A DNA stretch of 64,000 nt from Membranipora membranacea (lineage: Eukaryota; Bryozoa; Gymnolaemata; Cheilostomatida; Membraniporidae). The stretch lies in assembly GCA_914767715.1 (NCBI GenBank), contig OU612075.1, positions 19,592,001 through 19,656,000 on the forward strand, in the 5' to 3' direction. The position numbers and the translations under genes are program-made. This document shows positions 47,834 through 57,504 of this stretch, piece after piece; position 1 is the stretch's first letter, and every line of letters begins with the position of its first letter. Under the pieces are notes generated by a model that did not search any database, was not told the DNA's origin, and saw only the letters and a program-made list of their open reading frames with translations.

Positions 47834-49801
47834 CACCGGTCCATATGGCATACAATTTGCAACAGTGTTCAGCCTCTTCTGGTAACATCTTTCCAACTCA
47901 GTTTAGACAACTAATTGCCCGCTGGGGAGAGCATAGCAGAGGATCAAGGAACTGATGGACAGGAACAGCAATCCAGTCAACCTCCTCCTAATAGGAACAA
48001 CAAGAAAATTAACTGTGAAAAATACCTTACTGTCAGTTTGTCAGCCAAAAATAACATGGATTGGTTATCCTGATCCATACATTATTATCAGTCTTTATGA
48101 CTAAAACTAAAACTTGCACATGATAGGATGATTAAAATATTTACTGAGGAGATCTGACATGGGTAATCTACAAATTTTTCATCAAAGAATGATTTGCAAT
48201 CTTTAATCACATTTCTTATCACACTCTTGTAACCACGTTGTTCTTTCGACATACAGAATTTCCTGACTTTAGAATAGAGAAAGGGGCAGAGACCACTAAG
48301 GCACGGGTGGTGCATGTTGTTCACAGCCAATATGACGCCGAAGCATCACCTGCTGTAATAGGAAGGGCCGTGAGTGGGGCTTTTGGAAAGAAGCTTCATA
48401 ACCATGGTAAAAGATGGTGAGTACTGTACTGATCCTACCAGACTAAATGCTTGATAAGTTTCGCCCATAAATTTATATACAGTGTATTATTATTAACTCT
48501 ACTGTTTCGTCTAGCTTATTTTTACTCACAGTGCATAAATTAAGGTAGCCTATCTTCTAATTTTGACAGTACTGGTAGCAAAGTTCCAACCCTAGACAAT
48601 CGCCATTATTCACGGAAATTAAATGGGTTGTAATGGTTTAATTTCGGTGAACTGGTTACACAAAATGAGGTGATAACTGCTATTGTCAAGATGTGATCAA
48701 AACTAGAGCTGCATAGAGCAGAGCCAGAGAAGATTTCAGGATCATGGGTTATATTGTGTCTTCGTAAAAGTGTCATTGACAATGTGTTTGATATAAGACT
48801 ATTGACCTATTGAGCCCACTGACTGTCATGTCATTTATGTGGAATTTTACAGCAAAGTAAGCTATCCTGGTCTGATGGAGTACACTGTGCAAAAAGCTCA
48901 TGCTAAAGTATCTTCTCTCGCAACCTACACAGACTTCTCTGATGTACAAGTCACAAGACACAAAAGGCAGCTTAGTGATACCAGCAGCAACTCAGAACCA
49001 AAGAAAGTACCAAAACCAATGAGAGAGACTCGCTCGCCACCCTATCTAGACAATTACAAATTACCAAACATTCAAAAAGGATGCAAAGTCACTCCTTTCC
49101 AATCCTCCCCTTTCGTAATGAAGTCAAGGCAAACACCAACAATGCCACAGGTGCTGGGTGGGTCTTATACAATCAATACCGCTGCTGTCTGCGCTCAACA
49201 AGCTTCAATAGATTCAAAGAGGACGGGCTATAACATAGGGATGGTGAGCAAAGTTTCTCAGTTCTATAGCTTTCTGTTTCTTTAAAAACGCAACACCAAG
49301 CACCAATGATAATATTGTTACTGTATACTGATAATTCAGAGCACATTGAAAAAAAGACATTAACAGTAGAAAATGCCAGCGTGTAACTATGTTCTATTTA
49401 AAGCCTATGTTGGTAACGCCCATGTTATCCGTTATTACAAAATTGCACTAATACACCTGAACTGTGTGCTGATTGGTAGCTTTTTCTTGTAATAGAACTT
49501 ATCACTAGAAGAAGCCAGATTCATCGGTGAATTAAGGACAAATAGTAGAAATGGAGTGAAGTACATGATAAAGGTCTGTTTCCTGATATACAATCCGCAG
49601 TTACAGAGTACACATGCGAATAGGTACAGACTGAGATGAAGTGCTATGCCGCCATCGAGGAAAGTGTAATGAGGAAGTCTAGTGCTGCAGAAATGGAGAG
49701 TTTCAGCTTTGCAGTAAGTCATATCGACCGACATGCTGATCTTTGTAGACACACATTAAAACACTGATGGCAATATCGTAAAAACCCCTATATAATAAAC
49801 T

Positions 49802-49877
49802 CATAGAGCTAACATACACACTAACATACACAAATTGATGCACAGGTGCCAGCTCTAGAGTGTATGTTAGCTCTATG
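49802..49877. repeat. 18-bp perfect inverted repeat (hairpin)
   Basis: CATAGAGCTAACATACAC at 49802-49819 faces GTGTATGTTAGCTCTATG at 49860-49877 with a 40-nt spacer. Stem length suits a small MITE or a pre-miRNA-like foldback; the spacer repeats ACTAACATACAC. Confidence 0.65.
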
Positions 49878-51396
49878 AATAGACTACATTCTAGGGATAA
49901 TGATTGTTTGATCCAAAGATATCTACAAGGACTTTATATGGTGAAAATCTCAAGCTGGTTTCTGCTCAAGACTTGGAATCATACCCAGCCATAGTAAAAG
50001 CTACTGAAAGCTGAAGAAAGCACAGAGAGCATAGCAAGCTTATCGTTATATTGAGAGTTTTAAGAGGCTTTTGAGGGGAGGGGGTCACTAACCTCAAACA
50101 CATCTTGTCATATATAGTTCACAATAGGGTATGATTCCAATTCTACCGGTTTCTGCACCAAATGCCAATAATTAGTTGACAGTGTTTTACTATATGATAT
50201 ATATGATGTAGTGTTGACACTGTAGTGTTATGAGTGAGTACTCACTATCGATGCCCTACTTACTATAATGATATTTTATTTTTTGTCAATTGTACGCTTC
50301 TTGTAGAATCAATCACTTGAAGCAATTTCATTCAGGTGCCGTTTTAAAACACTGTTAGGCCATATCTTAGTCTATAGGGCTGAGAGATGATTGGAATTGA
50401 CCACGCACTCCGGAGCCCTGATTCAGATTCTTCATTCTTGATAAGTTGTTGTGGAATATCCTAATACTGGTAAATCTAGTCTATTTGACTGTTTTATATT
50501 TCAATGCTCTCTCTGTTGCAGAGCTGCTGGCAGGAATTTCAGGATCACTTACCAACATTAACTAGAGTCATTGTGTCAGCTTGTACGAGAAAAGACCAGG
50601 ACAACCGTAAGCTGAAAACAGAGGAGTCCCTCATACCCCCGATAGCTATGACTGTTTGCAATTGTGTCGGCATTTACAGTTGTACTGCCCGAAGAAGTAC
50701 ACCACAAAATCTCATCTCAGAAAGCACCACCAGCTGATGCATCCGGACTTTGCTATGACTGACGATGAGCAAGGTGATGCTGTGTTTAATCACACATGCT
50801 TGGTTATTGTCTACGGCCTTTTTAGATCTCTACACAACAGATCAACTCAACTAGGGAACGGAGAGCAGATTATGCTACTCTATAGGTAAGTTAACGAGAT
50901 CTGATCTCTTGAACCGTTGTGTGCCAACAGCTTTCACAAATTGCAGTGATTTTGCAGTGATTCAGCTCCAGCGGTGATTATGGGAGTTGTTGCACAACAG
51001 TTCAGGAGCACACAACCTCTATAAAACACTGATTATAGTCAGAACCTAATAAAATAATAATAAGTATTGGTAATAATTTACTAGGTTATTACTTTTAGCA
51101 AAGAGATTTGCAGTTATGTCCTTACTTCCAGTTTGTTAACCATTTTTTCATATCAGATTACCACCTACCGCATCATGTAGCTAGTTTAGCAGTCATACAG
51201 GCGTCTATCATATTGTATAATGTCTATGTTTGTAACATCTTAACATTCTACACTTTTTTCTATTTCTTTAGTTATATGTTTATAATGTTCAAGGCGAACG
51301 TAAAATACAAATATGGTTGCGGGCTTCTGGAAACACTCATTCAGGTTGAAGTGCTACCGGGACCAATGAGCCTCCGACTTGTATGGAACCGGCTTT

Positions 51397-51960
51397 TCAA
51401 TTCGTGATGATCAGCTCACTATCACTGAGTGACTCAGTGATAGAACAATCATATGAATTTTGAATACAATCCTTTACCTCGCATATCACATCTTTGCATA
51501 TATCACAACAAAGTTTCTGATCAGTGGGCTTTGTACAGTGAAACTTAGATAATAAACTAGAACGTAAGCATGATACTTTCACTTTTCTATACGCATCCAT
51601 GGTGTCATCAAGAGTCCGCCCACTTGCCATCCTCGGAAATGTAAAGAGAATCGAATGGGCATGTATTTCAGGTTCTCTTGCAGCTCTTCCCGTTTCTTGA
51701 AGGAAAGCATCAGTTATAGTTGGAGGTCCATAATGAATAACGTACTTGACCTGTGCCTTTGATATTGTACCTACTCCCATCAAACAAGAATGGAGCAATT
51801 TGGAAAATAAGAGCTTTTCCCCATCCTGTAGGAGCAACTGCAACACTATCATGTCATTTTCAATAATTTATAATTATGCCAATCTGCTCTTCTTTAGACT
51901 CAAAGTCAAACACTTGTAGGGAAACAGATCTGATTGGGCCAGAGTTCATTGTGTTGGTAA
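51397..51960 (-). pseudogene. RecQ-type helicase relic with internal deletion
   Basis: Minus strand, from about 51945: FDFESKEEQIGIIINY, two stops, then DSVAVAPTGWGKALIFQIAP, the Walker A motif (PTGxGK with Trp at x). Only about a dozen codons later, in another frame, comes AQVKYVIHYGPPTITDAFLQ, ETGRAAREPEIHAHSILF, MDAYRKVKVSCLRSSLLSKF and CTKPTDQKLCCDICKD, ending at 51397. QETGRAARE is helicase motif VI with its arginine finger, and the Cys cluster is the RecQ zinc site. The whole segment from motif Ia to motif V (DEAH box included) is missing, so no ATPase could be made. It is on the strand opposite the DUF6589 relic, the two overlapping by 11 bp at their 3' ends. Confidence 0.8.
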
Positions 51961-52065
51961 AGCAAGAAATCCCCTAGTTAAAACAAACAGAAATAAAGTC
52001 AGAAAGTCCTGTAAAAATTTTAGCAAACTCAAGCTGTGCAAGGTCTGGCCTAACCTGACCTGTGC

Positions 52066-52110
52066 ATGAGTGAAGCCATAGAGTTATTATAATAACTCTA
52101 TGAGTGAAGC
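52066..52110. repeat. 26-bp perfect palindrome between 11-bp direct repeats
   Basis: Palindrome 52077-52102 (CATAGAGTTATTA and its mirror complement) overlaps a direct repeat ATGAGTGAAGC found at 52066-52076 and 52100-52110. The CATAGAG arm start is shared with the hairpin at 49.8 kb. Confidence 0.7.
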
Positions 52111-52369
52111 AGACAGTGTGAAACAGGAAAACAACGAGTCCATCTGAAACCCATCTGAAAATGATCACCCTATCACAAAGTTTATGATTTTGCTAGAAAT
52201 TCTAGGCTGAATTCTTTCAAAACTCTTTCTTTGGCATTTATATTCTCATAAAAGCAACAGCCCAGCTAACCATAGATATTTTCAGAATATTTGAAAAATT
52301 CTACATCCATTGTGTCTAATTTTATTGCATTGAAGATAGGAACTTTCCAGTAAACTGGAATATTCAGTT

Positions 52370-52480
52370 TTTGATAAAAAGGGGCACACGACTCCCTATA
52401 TTTAGAGATGTATTCTCTAACGGAAGGGGGGATGATAATGTAATGCCACTGAACCACCGGAATTAGAGCTCTTTAACTAG
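52370..52480 (-). repeat. SINE-like repeat, family 2, copy 2
   Basis: Inverted counterpart of 45042-45150. On the minus strand it reads AAAGAGCTCTAATTCCGGTG, GTTCAGTGGCATTACATTAT and GTTAGAGAATACATCTC, later GTCGTGTGCCCCT. It sits directly upstream of the 52.5-kb exon-like block. Confidence 0.65.
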
Positions 52481-52543
52481 ATCTTAGACTGTGGGGGAAT
52501 TTGTGTCTCTATATGCAGTTGCGGTCATTTTTCTTGTTTGCAG

Positions 52544-52735
52544 GGAAAGTTTTAAAATCCTGCAAGGATGCTGGCTCAGGTCCTATAGTAACGGGACAGG
52601 ATTCAAGCAAGTGTGCTGTCAAAAGACTGATGAGCACCATGTGGATTGGTGAGGAAGCATTGGCTGCCCTTATTGTGGATAGTTATTCATGGAGGATTCA
52701 TGAAGCAGTTTGGTGTATGTTCATCATAGTGAGAT
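52544..52735 (+). other. Exon-like block of unknown origin
   Basis: A TTGTTTGCAG acceptor at 52543 precedes an open frame LKSCKDAGSGPIVTGQDSSK then LMSTMWIGEEALAALIVDSY, after which LINE-like sequence starts. It is coding-like but truncated on the right by the LINE insertion or junction. Family unknown. Confidence 0.3.
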
Positions 52736-54995
52736 GATAGAAAGTTTCAATCAGTTGTTTTTGGAGAAAATTAGTCTAAATGTTAGGAGGAAAGTTTCTT
52801 TTGTGAAGACAGAAGTTTTACCACCATGGCTTGATATTGAAGTCTCTAGACAAATGAAAATAAGGGATTCACTAAAACACTCTCAAAACTGGAATGAATA
52901 CAGAAAGCAGAGAAATTTAGTTACAATAATATTATAAACAAAAAAAAGAAGACGTATTTTTCCGGTTTGGTTAAAAACTCAGCAAATAATAATACAAAAC
53001 CAATTTGGGACGCCCTCAACATCGGAAAGACAAAGAAAAAGTCTTCTAGTTCTTTTTCAACTCTTACCAGCAAAGACCTGAACAATCATTTCTCAACAAT
53101 CGCTGATATACTAGGTCATGGGTTTAGAAAGGAAAATCATCCAAAAAATACCCCTGAAATCAGAGATAATATACTACCTACAAACTCTCAGGAAAAATTC
53201 TTGTCTAACTTTAAAAGATTTACTCCTGCATCAATTTGCCTATATCTCAAATCTTTTTCTGATAAGAAATCGACTGGTCCTGATGGTATCTCAGTTATGA
53301 TGCTTAAAAAGACGCTCCCTTTTGTCGTTAATTTATTGACCGACATCTTCAATCAGATTCTTATTGAGGGTGATTTCCCCAAATGTTGGAAGACAGCTAG
53401 AGTAACCCCTGTTTTTAAGGGTGGAGATCCGAATGATCCATCAAATTACAGACCTATATCGATTCTGCCTATATTGTCAAAGATTTTTGAAAAACATATA
53501 AATAAATGTTTAATGACTTTCCTGACTGACATAAAAGCTATTCACCCTCTTCAATCAGGATTCAGAAGTAATTACTCTTGCTCTGATGCTGTACATAAAG
53601 TGGTGTCAGATGTGCTCCACCAAAAGCAAAATAATAGGTGTGTTATAGGAATTTTCTTGGACTTCTGTAAGGCTTTCGACTGTGTAAACCATGATATCTT
53701 GTTTAATAAACTTGCTTCCTATAAAATCATTGGTCCCTCATTGAAGTTGATAAAATCATTTCTTGATGACCGGCAACAATATGCATTTTATAATCAAATT
53801 GCTTCAGAAAAAAAACCAATTAAAATCGGTGTCCCACAGGGTTCAATTTTAGCTCCAACTTTATTTTTCTTGTGTTCATAAATGATATGTTAAATTTACC
53901 CCTGTCCTCAACTGCTTATGCGTATGTAGACGATACTGTGTTTATATGCCATCAGAAAGATCCACAGTCTCTGGAGCAACATTGTAGGGGTGACTTGGGT
54001 GTCATCCAAGAATGGTGCTATAATAATCGGATGACCAGAAATATAAAAAAAATCCCATTACCTTGTTTTTGGCAATGCAAAACATAAATTTGATTTAAAA
54101 TTCTCCAATACCACCCTGTTACGATCATCTACCACTAAACTACTCGGATTTACAATTAGTGATTAAATGTCATTTGATAATCATATTGAACATATAAAAA
54201 CACAAAAATACAAAAAAAATACCAATTTTTTACAATTATGCAGAACATTTTTGACCACACAATCAGCCAGACAGTTTTACTTTCAATTCATACATTGCCA
54301 CATCATAAATGCAATACAATTTTTCTTGAATATCAGTCCAAAATATCAGCTAGATTCACTTTATGTTTATCAGAAAGCTGCGCTAAGAATTATTGCAAAT
54401 ATTCATTACAATCCATTTCAATTATCAAATACGTTTTTCTTATATCATACTTTAAAAATATTGCCACTTCCTAGTCTTCTTATATATTTTAGTTTCGCTT
54501 TATGCCTACAGAATAATGTATAACATCACACCTAGCTATATTAATGATCTTTTTCTTTCTAGAAATCGAAGATACCTCAAGCGCGATAATTTTCTTATTT
54601 TACCTCCTAATGATAAACTAAACATTGCAATTGCTTCATCTTTTAATAATCTTCCTTTGTCAATACGCTCACTGAGCAAAGTAACATTATTTAAATCTGG
54701 CGTATTCAAATATCTTTTGTTTCAATTATAACATTATTTTTTTATCTCTGCAACAAGTTTTGCCTCTGCACAATACTATAATGAAAATATGTTAACATTA
54801 TTATTTTCTCTCTTCTCAAAGACATCCTATCTATTTCCACCTCACTACTGAAACATTTTAACTCATCTTCAGTCTCAAGCTTTCCTTTTTTTCTCTTTTC
54901 CTTTTCCTTTTTTTTCGCACTATTCGGAAAACATTCCACTACTGGAATGAAATAGACTGCCAATAAAAGTGCAAAAAAAAAAGAAAAAAAAAAAA
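52736..54995 (+). mobile_element. L2/CR1-group LINE, 5'-truncated
   Basis: Blocks in order: PPWLDIEVSRQMKIRDSL (linker after the endonuclease); a one-base frame change near 52930; KKSTGPDGISVMMLKKTLPF, WKTARVTPVFKGGDPND, NYRPISILPILSKIFEKHI, LQSGFRSNYSCSDAV, IGIFLDFCKAFDCVNHDIL (first catalytic Asp) and IGVPQGSILAPTLF (53843-53875). A -1 frame change follows near 53876, then FINDM and YAYVDDTVFICHQ (catalytic YVDD). Further fragments are IAYFSFALCLQN-type and ITPSYINDLFLS, closing with IRSLSKVTLFKSGVFKYLL (to 54731). A 3' UTR with GGAAAACATTCCACTACTGG and an A-rich tail ends near 54995. The endonuclease is absent. Confidence 0.9.
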
Positions 54996-55934
54996 TTAAA
55001 CAACATACACAGCAAATATTTTCGATTCAAATTCTGATAGCTTCACCCTACTAATCAAATCAAAGTTCTCTCGTATCAGACAGACAGTACAGAACCCATT
55101 TTGGATTTTTTATGTCCGTGTAATTGGTTCATATCATGTTTGGCATAAGAACATTATCACTGTAGTGTTTATCATTTGTTGCGGTTGACAGTGAAGGGCA
55201 AGTAAAAAAATGGTACGCTATTCTGTATGCCATATTTGAATAGGTACAGGCTCAGTTGTATAAGTAAAGTAGACCTAGGATGTGTACTGTGTGTTTTACA
55301 ACACTACATACCGATTCAACCGGCCTCTCAGCCTTTTCGAAATATTGAAGGCATTGGTGTTTGGTCAAGATCTATGTAAGCGATAATTAAGCTTATTAGC
55401 CTGCTTGAAAAGCTTCAATCACAAATAACCTGTTTGCAGTCAGCAAAACAGAATCAGTTTGAAATAATTTTGTTCATAATACAAATAAGTAATTATATTT
55501 ACTTGGTTAGTTTACCCAGGTGCAGACACAGTTCACAACATATGCAATCCATGTTGGGATGCTCCTGCTCATGAACCATACTGTCATGATACACGGTAAA
55601 AGAAAATCAAATGTATTTGCAGACTAGGCTGGAAGGGAGCACTTTGTAATATCGGTAAGTTCTCTTCACTTACAGTATCGTTATGGCATTTTTATACATA
55701 ATTTGTCTGTGAGGGTTTTCTGTTGTCTAGGAGATTGAAACAATTATTGACTGATTGATATTGATTTAATTCGCCACATAGGAATGCCTAGCATTATATA
55801 AATGTGTGCGTACAATGAAAATTTAGACTTACGAAAAAAAGGAGAAAAAACAGTTGTTTTAAAAATGATTGGATCAGGCAGTGAAAAACGATAAAATCCA
55901 TGCTGCATGAGAAAGAAATATAATTATTGTTGAG
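54996..55934. other. No gene recognised
   Basis: Short exon-like sequences near 55520-55660 are not long enough to assess. A small CATTTTTATACA-type AT region is otherwise featureless. Confidence 0.4.
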
Positions 55935-57080
55935 ACATTACAGGCGCCTGTTCATACCATAAACTAAAAATGAGTTCTTGAATCTCTCCGTTCTACATAT
56001 TGGTGGATAGAAAATATCACATTTGTGCTTGTGACGTTGGCGCCTCACTAAGAATTGTTGCAACGGATGGCTTGGGTTTGTGGCGTCTTTGTCAAAGTGC
56101 CTGTCAGTTAAAACCTGTAGAAAATCTAAAATCGGAACCACATTTGATTTGGCTAGTCTCTGACGGTAACTGCCCAGTTCAGGGTATATTATTGTGAGGC
56201 TCCATCTCTCAATACCCTCGATCTTTGATTTATCATTCCAAGAAATTAAAGGATACCATGCAGCACAGGCATATGTGATGTTAGAACGAATCTTAGAAAA
56301 ATAAAAAGTTAGTAAACCAGTCGGATGAACATCTAAGCACTTTAGGATTTGTAAAATATAATTCAGGCTATTACATTATTGTTGACGATTTTGACGACAT
56401 GGTCACTAAATGTGAGTCTACTATCTATAACCACACCTAGGCGTTTGGTACTTGGATAAGTCAGTGTCATTTATAGTAGGTACTGAGATTAGGTCAGGTT
56501 TTGACACCAACGCAACGTCGAGTACAGTAGTTTTGGAAGCGTTTAGAGACATGGAGTTGTCTTCACACCATTGCACTGAGTAGTCTTATGCACTCTGGAG
56601 CGGGTCGGTGTCATGGATGACTTTCTTTCTGACTGGAACGTACGTGGTCACATCATCAGTGTATATCACTGTGGCACCAGAAGCTGGTTGCAGGTCATCA
56701 ACGAAGTCAGCCACAACCAGGGTCCTAGTCGTGTCCCCTGAGGCGCGCCGACTGTAATTGGCATGACACCGGAACTAGAGGCATTCATTGAGACTTTCTG
56801 GTGCCTATCGGTGAGGAAATTCTCAATCAGGTCTATGAGGGAATGTTGTATCCCAAACTTCTCGAGTTTAGAGAGCAGAATGGATGGTTGGAGCTTGTCG
56901 AAGGCTTTTGAAAAGTCCTTCATCAATATGTGAATATGTGATGTGGACAGTTTGACTCGTGCGTCATATGTATCAGTGCATCAGTAGTGCCCATAGTAAC
57001 ATCAAGATGTCATACTATAGGGAGCAGCGGCCTCGAAAACCTGAACCTGCCTCGCAGGTTGTACCAATGTGTTTATAGTG
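55935..57080 (-). mobile_element. Second L2/CR1-group LINE fragment
   Basis: Minus strand: MMKDFSKAFDKLQPSILLSK (first catalytic Asp, 56926), LIDLIENFLTDRHQKVSM, ITVGAPQGTRLGPWLW (56740 region, the GxPQG box). After a frame change a YTDD-like box reads VIYTDDVTTYVP (about 56670). Then come VQWCEDNSMSLNASKTTVLD (about 56570), YACAAWYPLISWNDKSKIEG (about 56260), GIERWSLTIIYPE, and ICRTERFKNSFLVYG near 55970. This is the RT plus C-terminal domain of an L2/CR1-type element, from a family other than the plus-strand copy at 52.7 kb. At least three frame breaks. Confidence 0.85.
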
Positions 57081-57504
57081 AAGTTATATGACCTAGTTAC
57101 GAGATTGATGGTAATAAGCTCATATTGATCATCATCATCGTTAGGTTTTGTGTTGAGTCAGGGGGGTTAGCTGATTTTCTTAAAAATAGTTTCAAAAAGC
57201 CAAGGTACTTCTCAGCCCTTTGATTTATTGCAAACTATGGACTTTTTTATGCTGGTGACATGCAAGACCATTGGCTAGTGACTGGGTCTCTCTGCCAGCT
57301 TCTCTTCGCTTCTGGCCATAGAAAAGAGCACTTGAAATTGTGACTAATTTAGGGAGTTGGAGTTTGGCGGAACCAAAATGAAATTACTTATAAATGATAT
57401 AGCTATGAGCAGCGAGTGCAGTTTTTGTTTAAATCCGGCTTGAAGTATAGTATAAATGAAGTATAAATGAATTACTTAAATTTGAAAATAAAACATATTT
57501 TCAG

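Larger units (their letters stand above)
46573..51407 (+). pseudogene. DUF6589-type gene relic (transposon-associated)
   Basis: First exon 46573-46618: ATG in the hAT target duplication, MAESEGTSTLEVSTN, donor GTGAGT, phase 1. Second block 46953-47065 (TVTLTGSIILAEDNETDGQE) runs into TAG; a related block lies at 47934-48012. Exons 48257-48416 (RVVHVVHSQYDAEASPAVIG, then RAVSGAFGKKLHNHGKR), 48853-49243 (CKVSYPGLMEYTVQKAHAK), 50522-50885 and 51272-51407 join in phase. The 50522 exon opens SCWQEFQDHLPTLTRVIV, and a frame change near 50690 splits a C2H2-like finger (KYTTKSHLRKHHQLMH). The end reads FNHTCLVIVYGLFRSLHNRS, then FIMFKANVKYKYGCGLLETL and LVWNRLFNS, stop. That last part is the W-hydrophobic-LF helix and W(N/S)R core of DUF6589. 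The expected following G..G.NI..DL..EH block is absent. Confidence 0.65.

Noticed and set aside
48257-48950. RFX-like winged-helix reading of IGRAVSGAFGKKLHNHGKR..KVSYPGL
   Set aside because: Only a loose resemblance (GR.V..AF....); the key aromatic and basic contacts cannot be placed with confidence.
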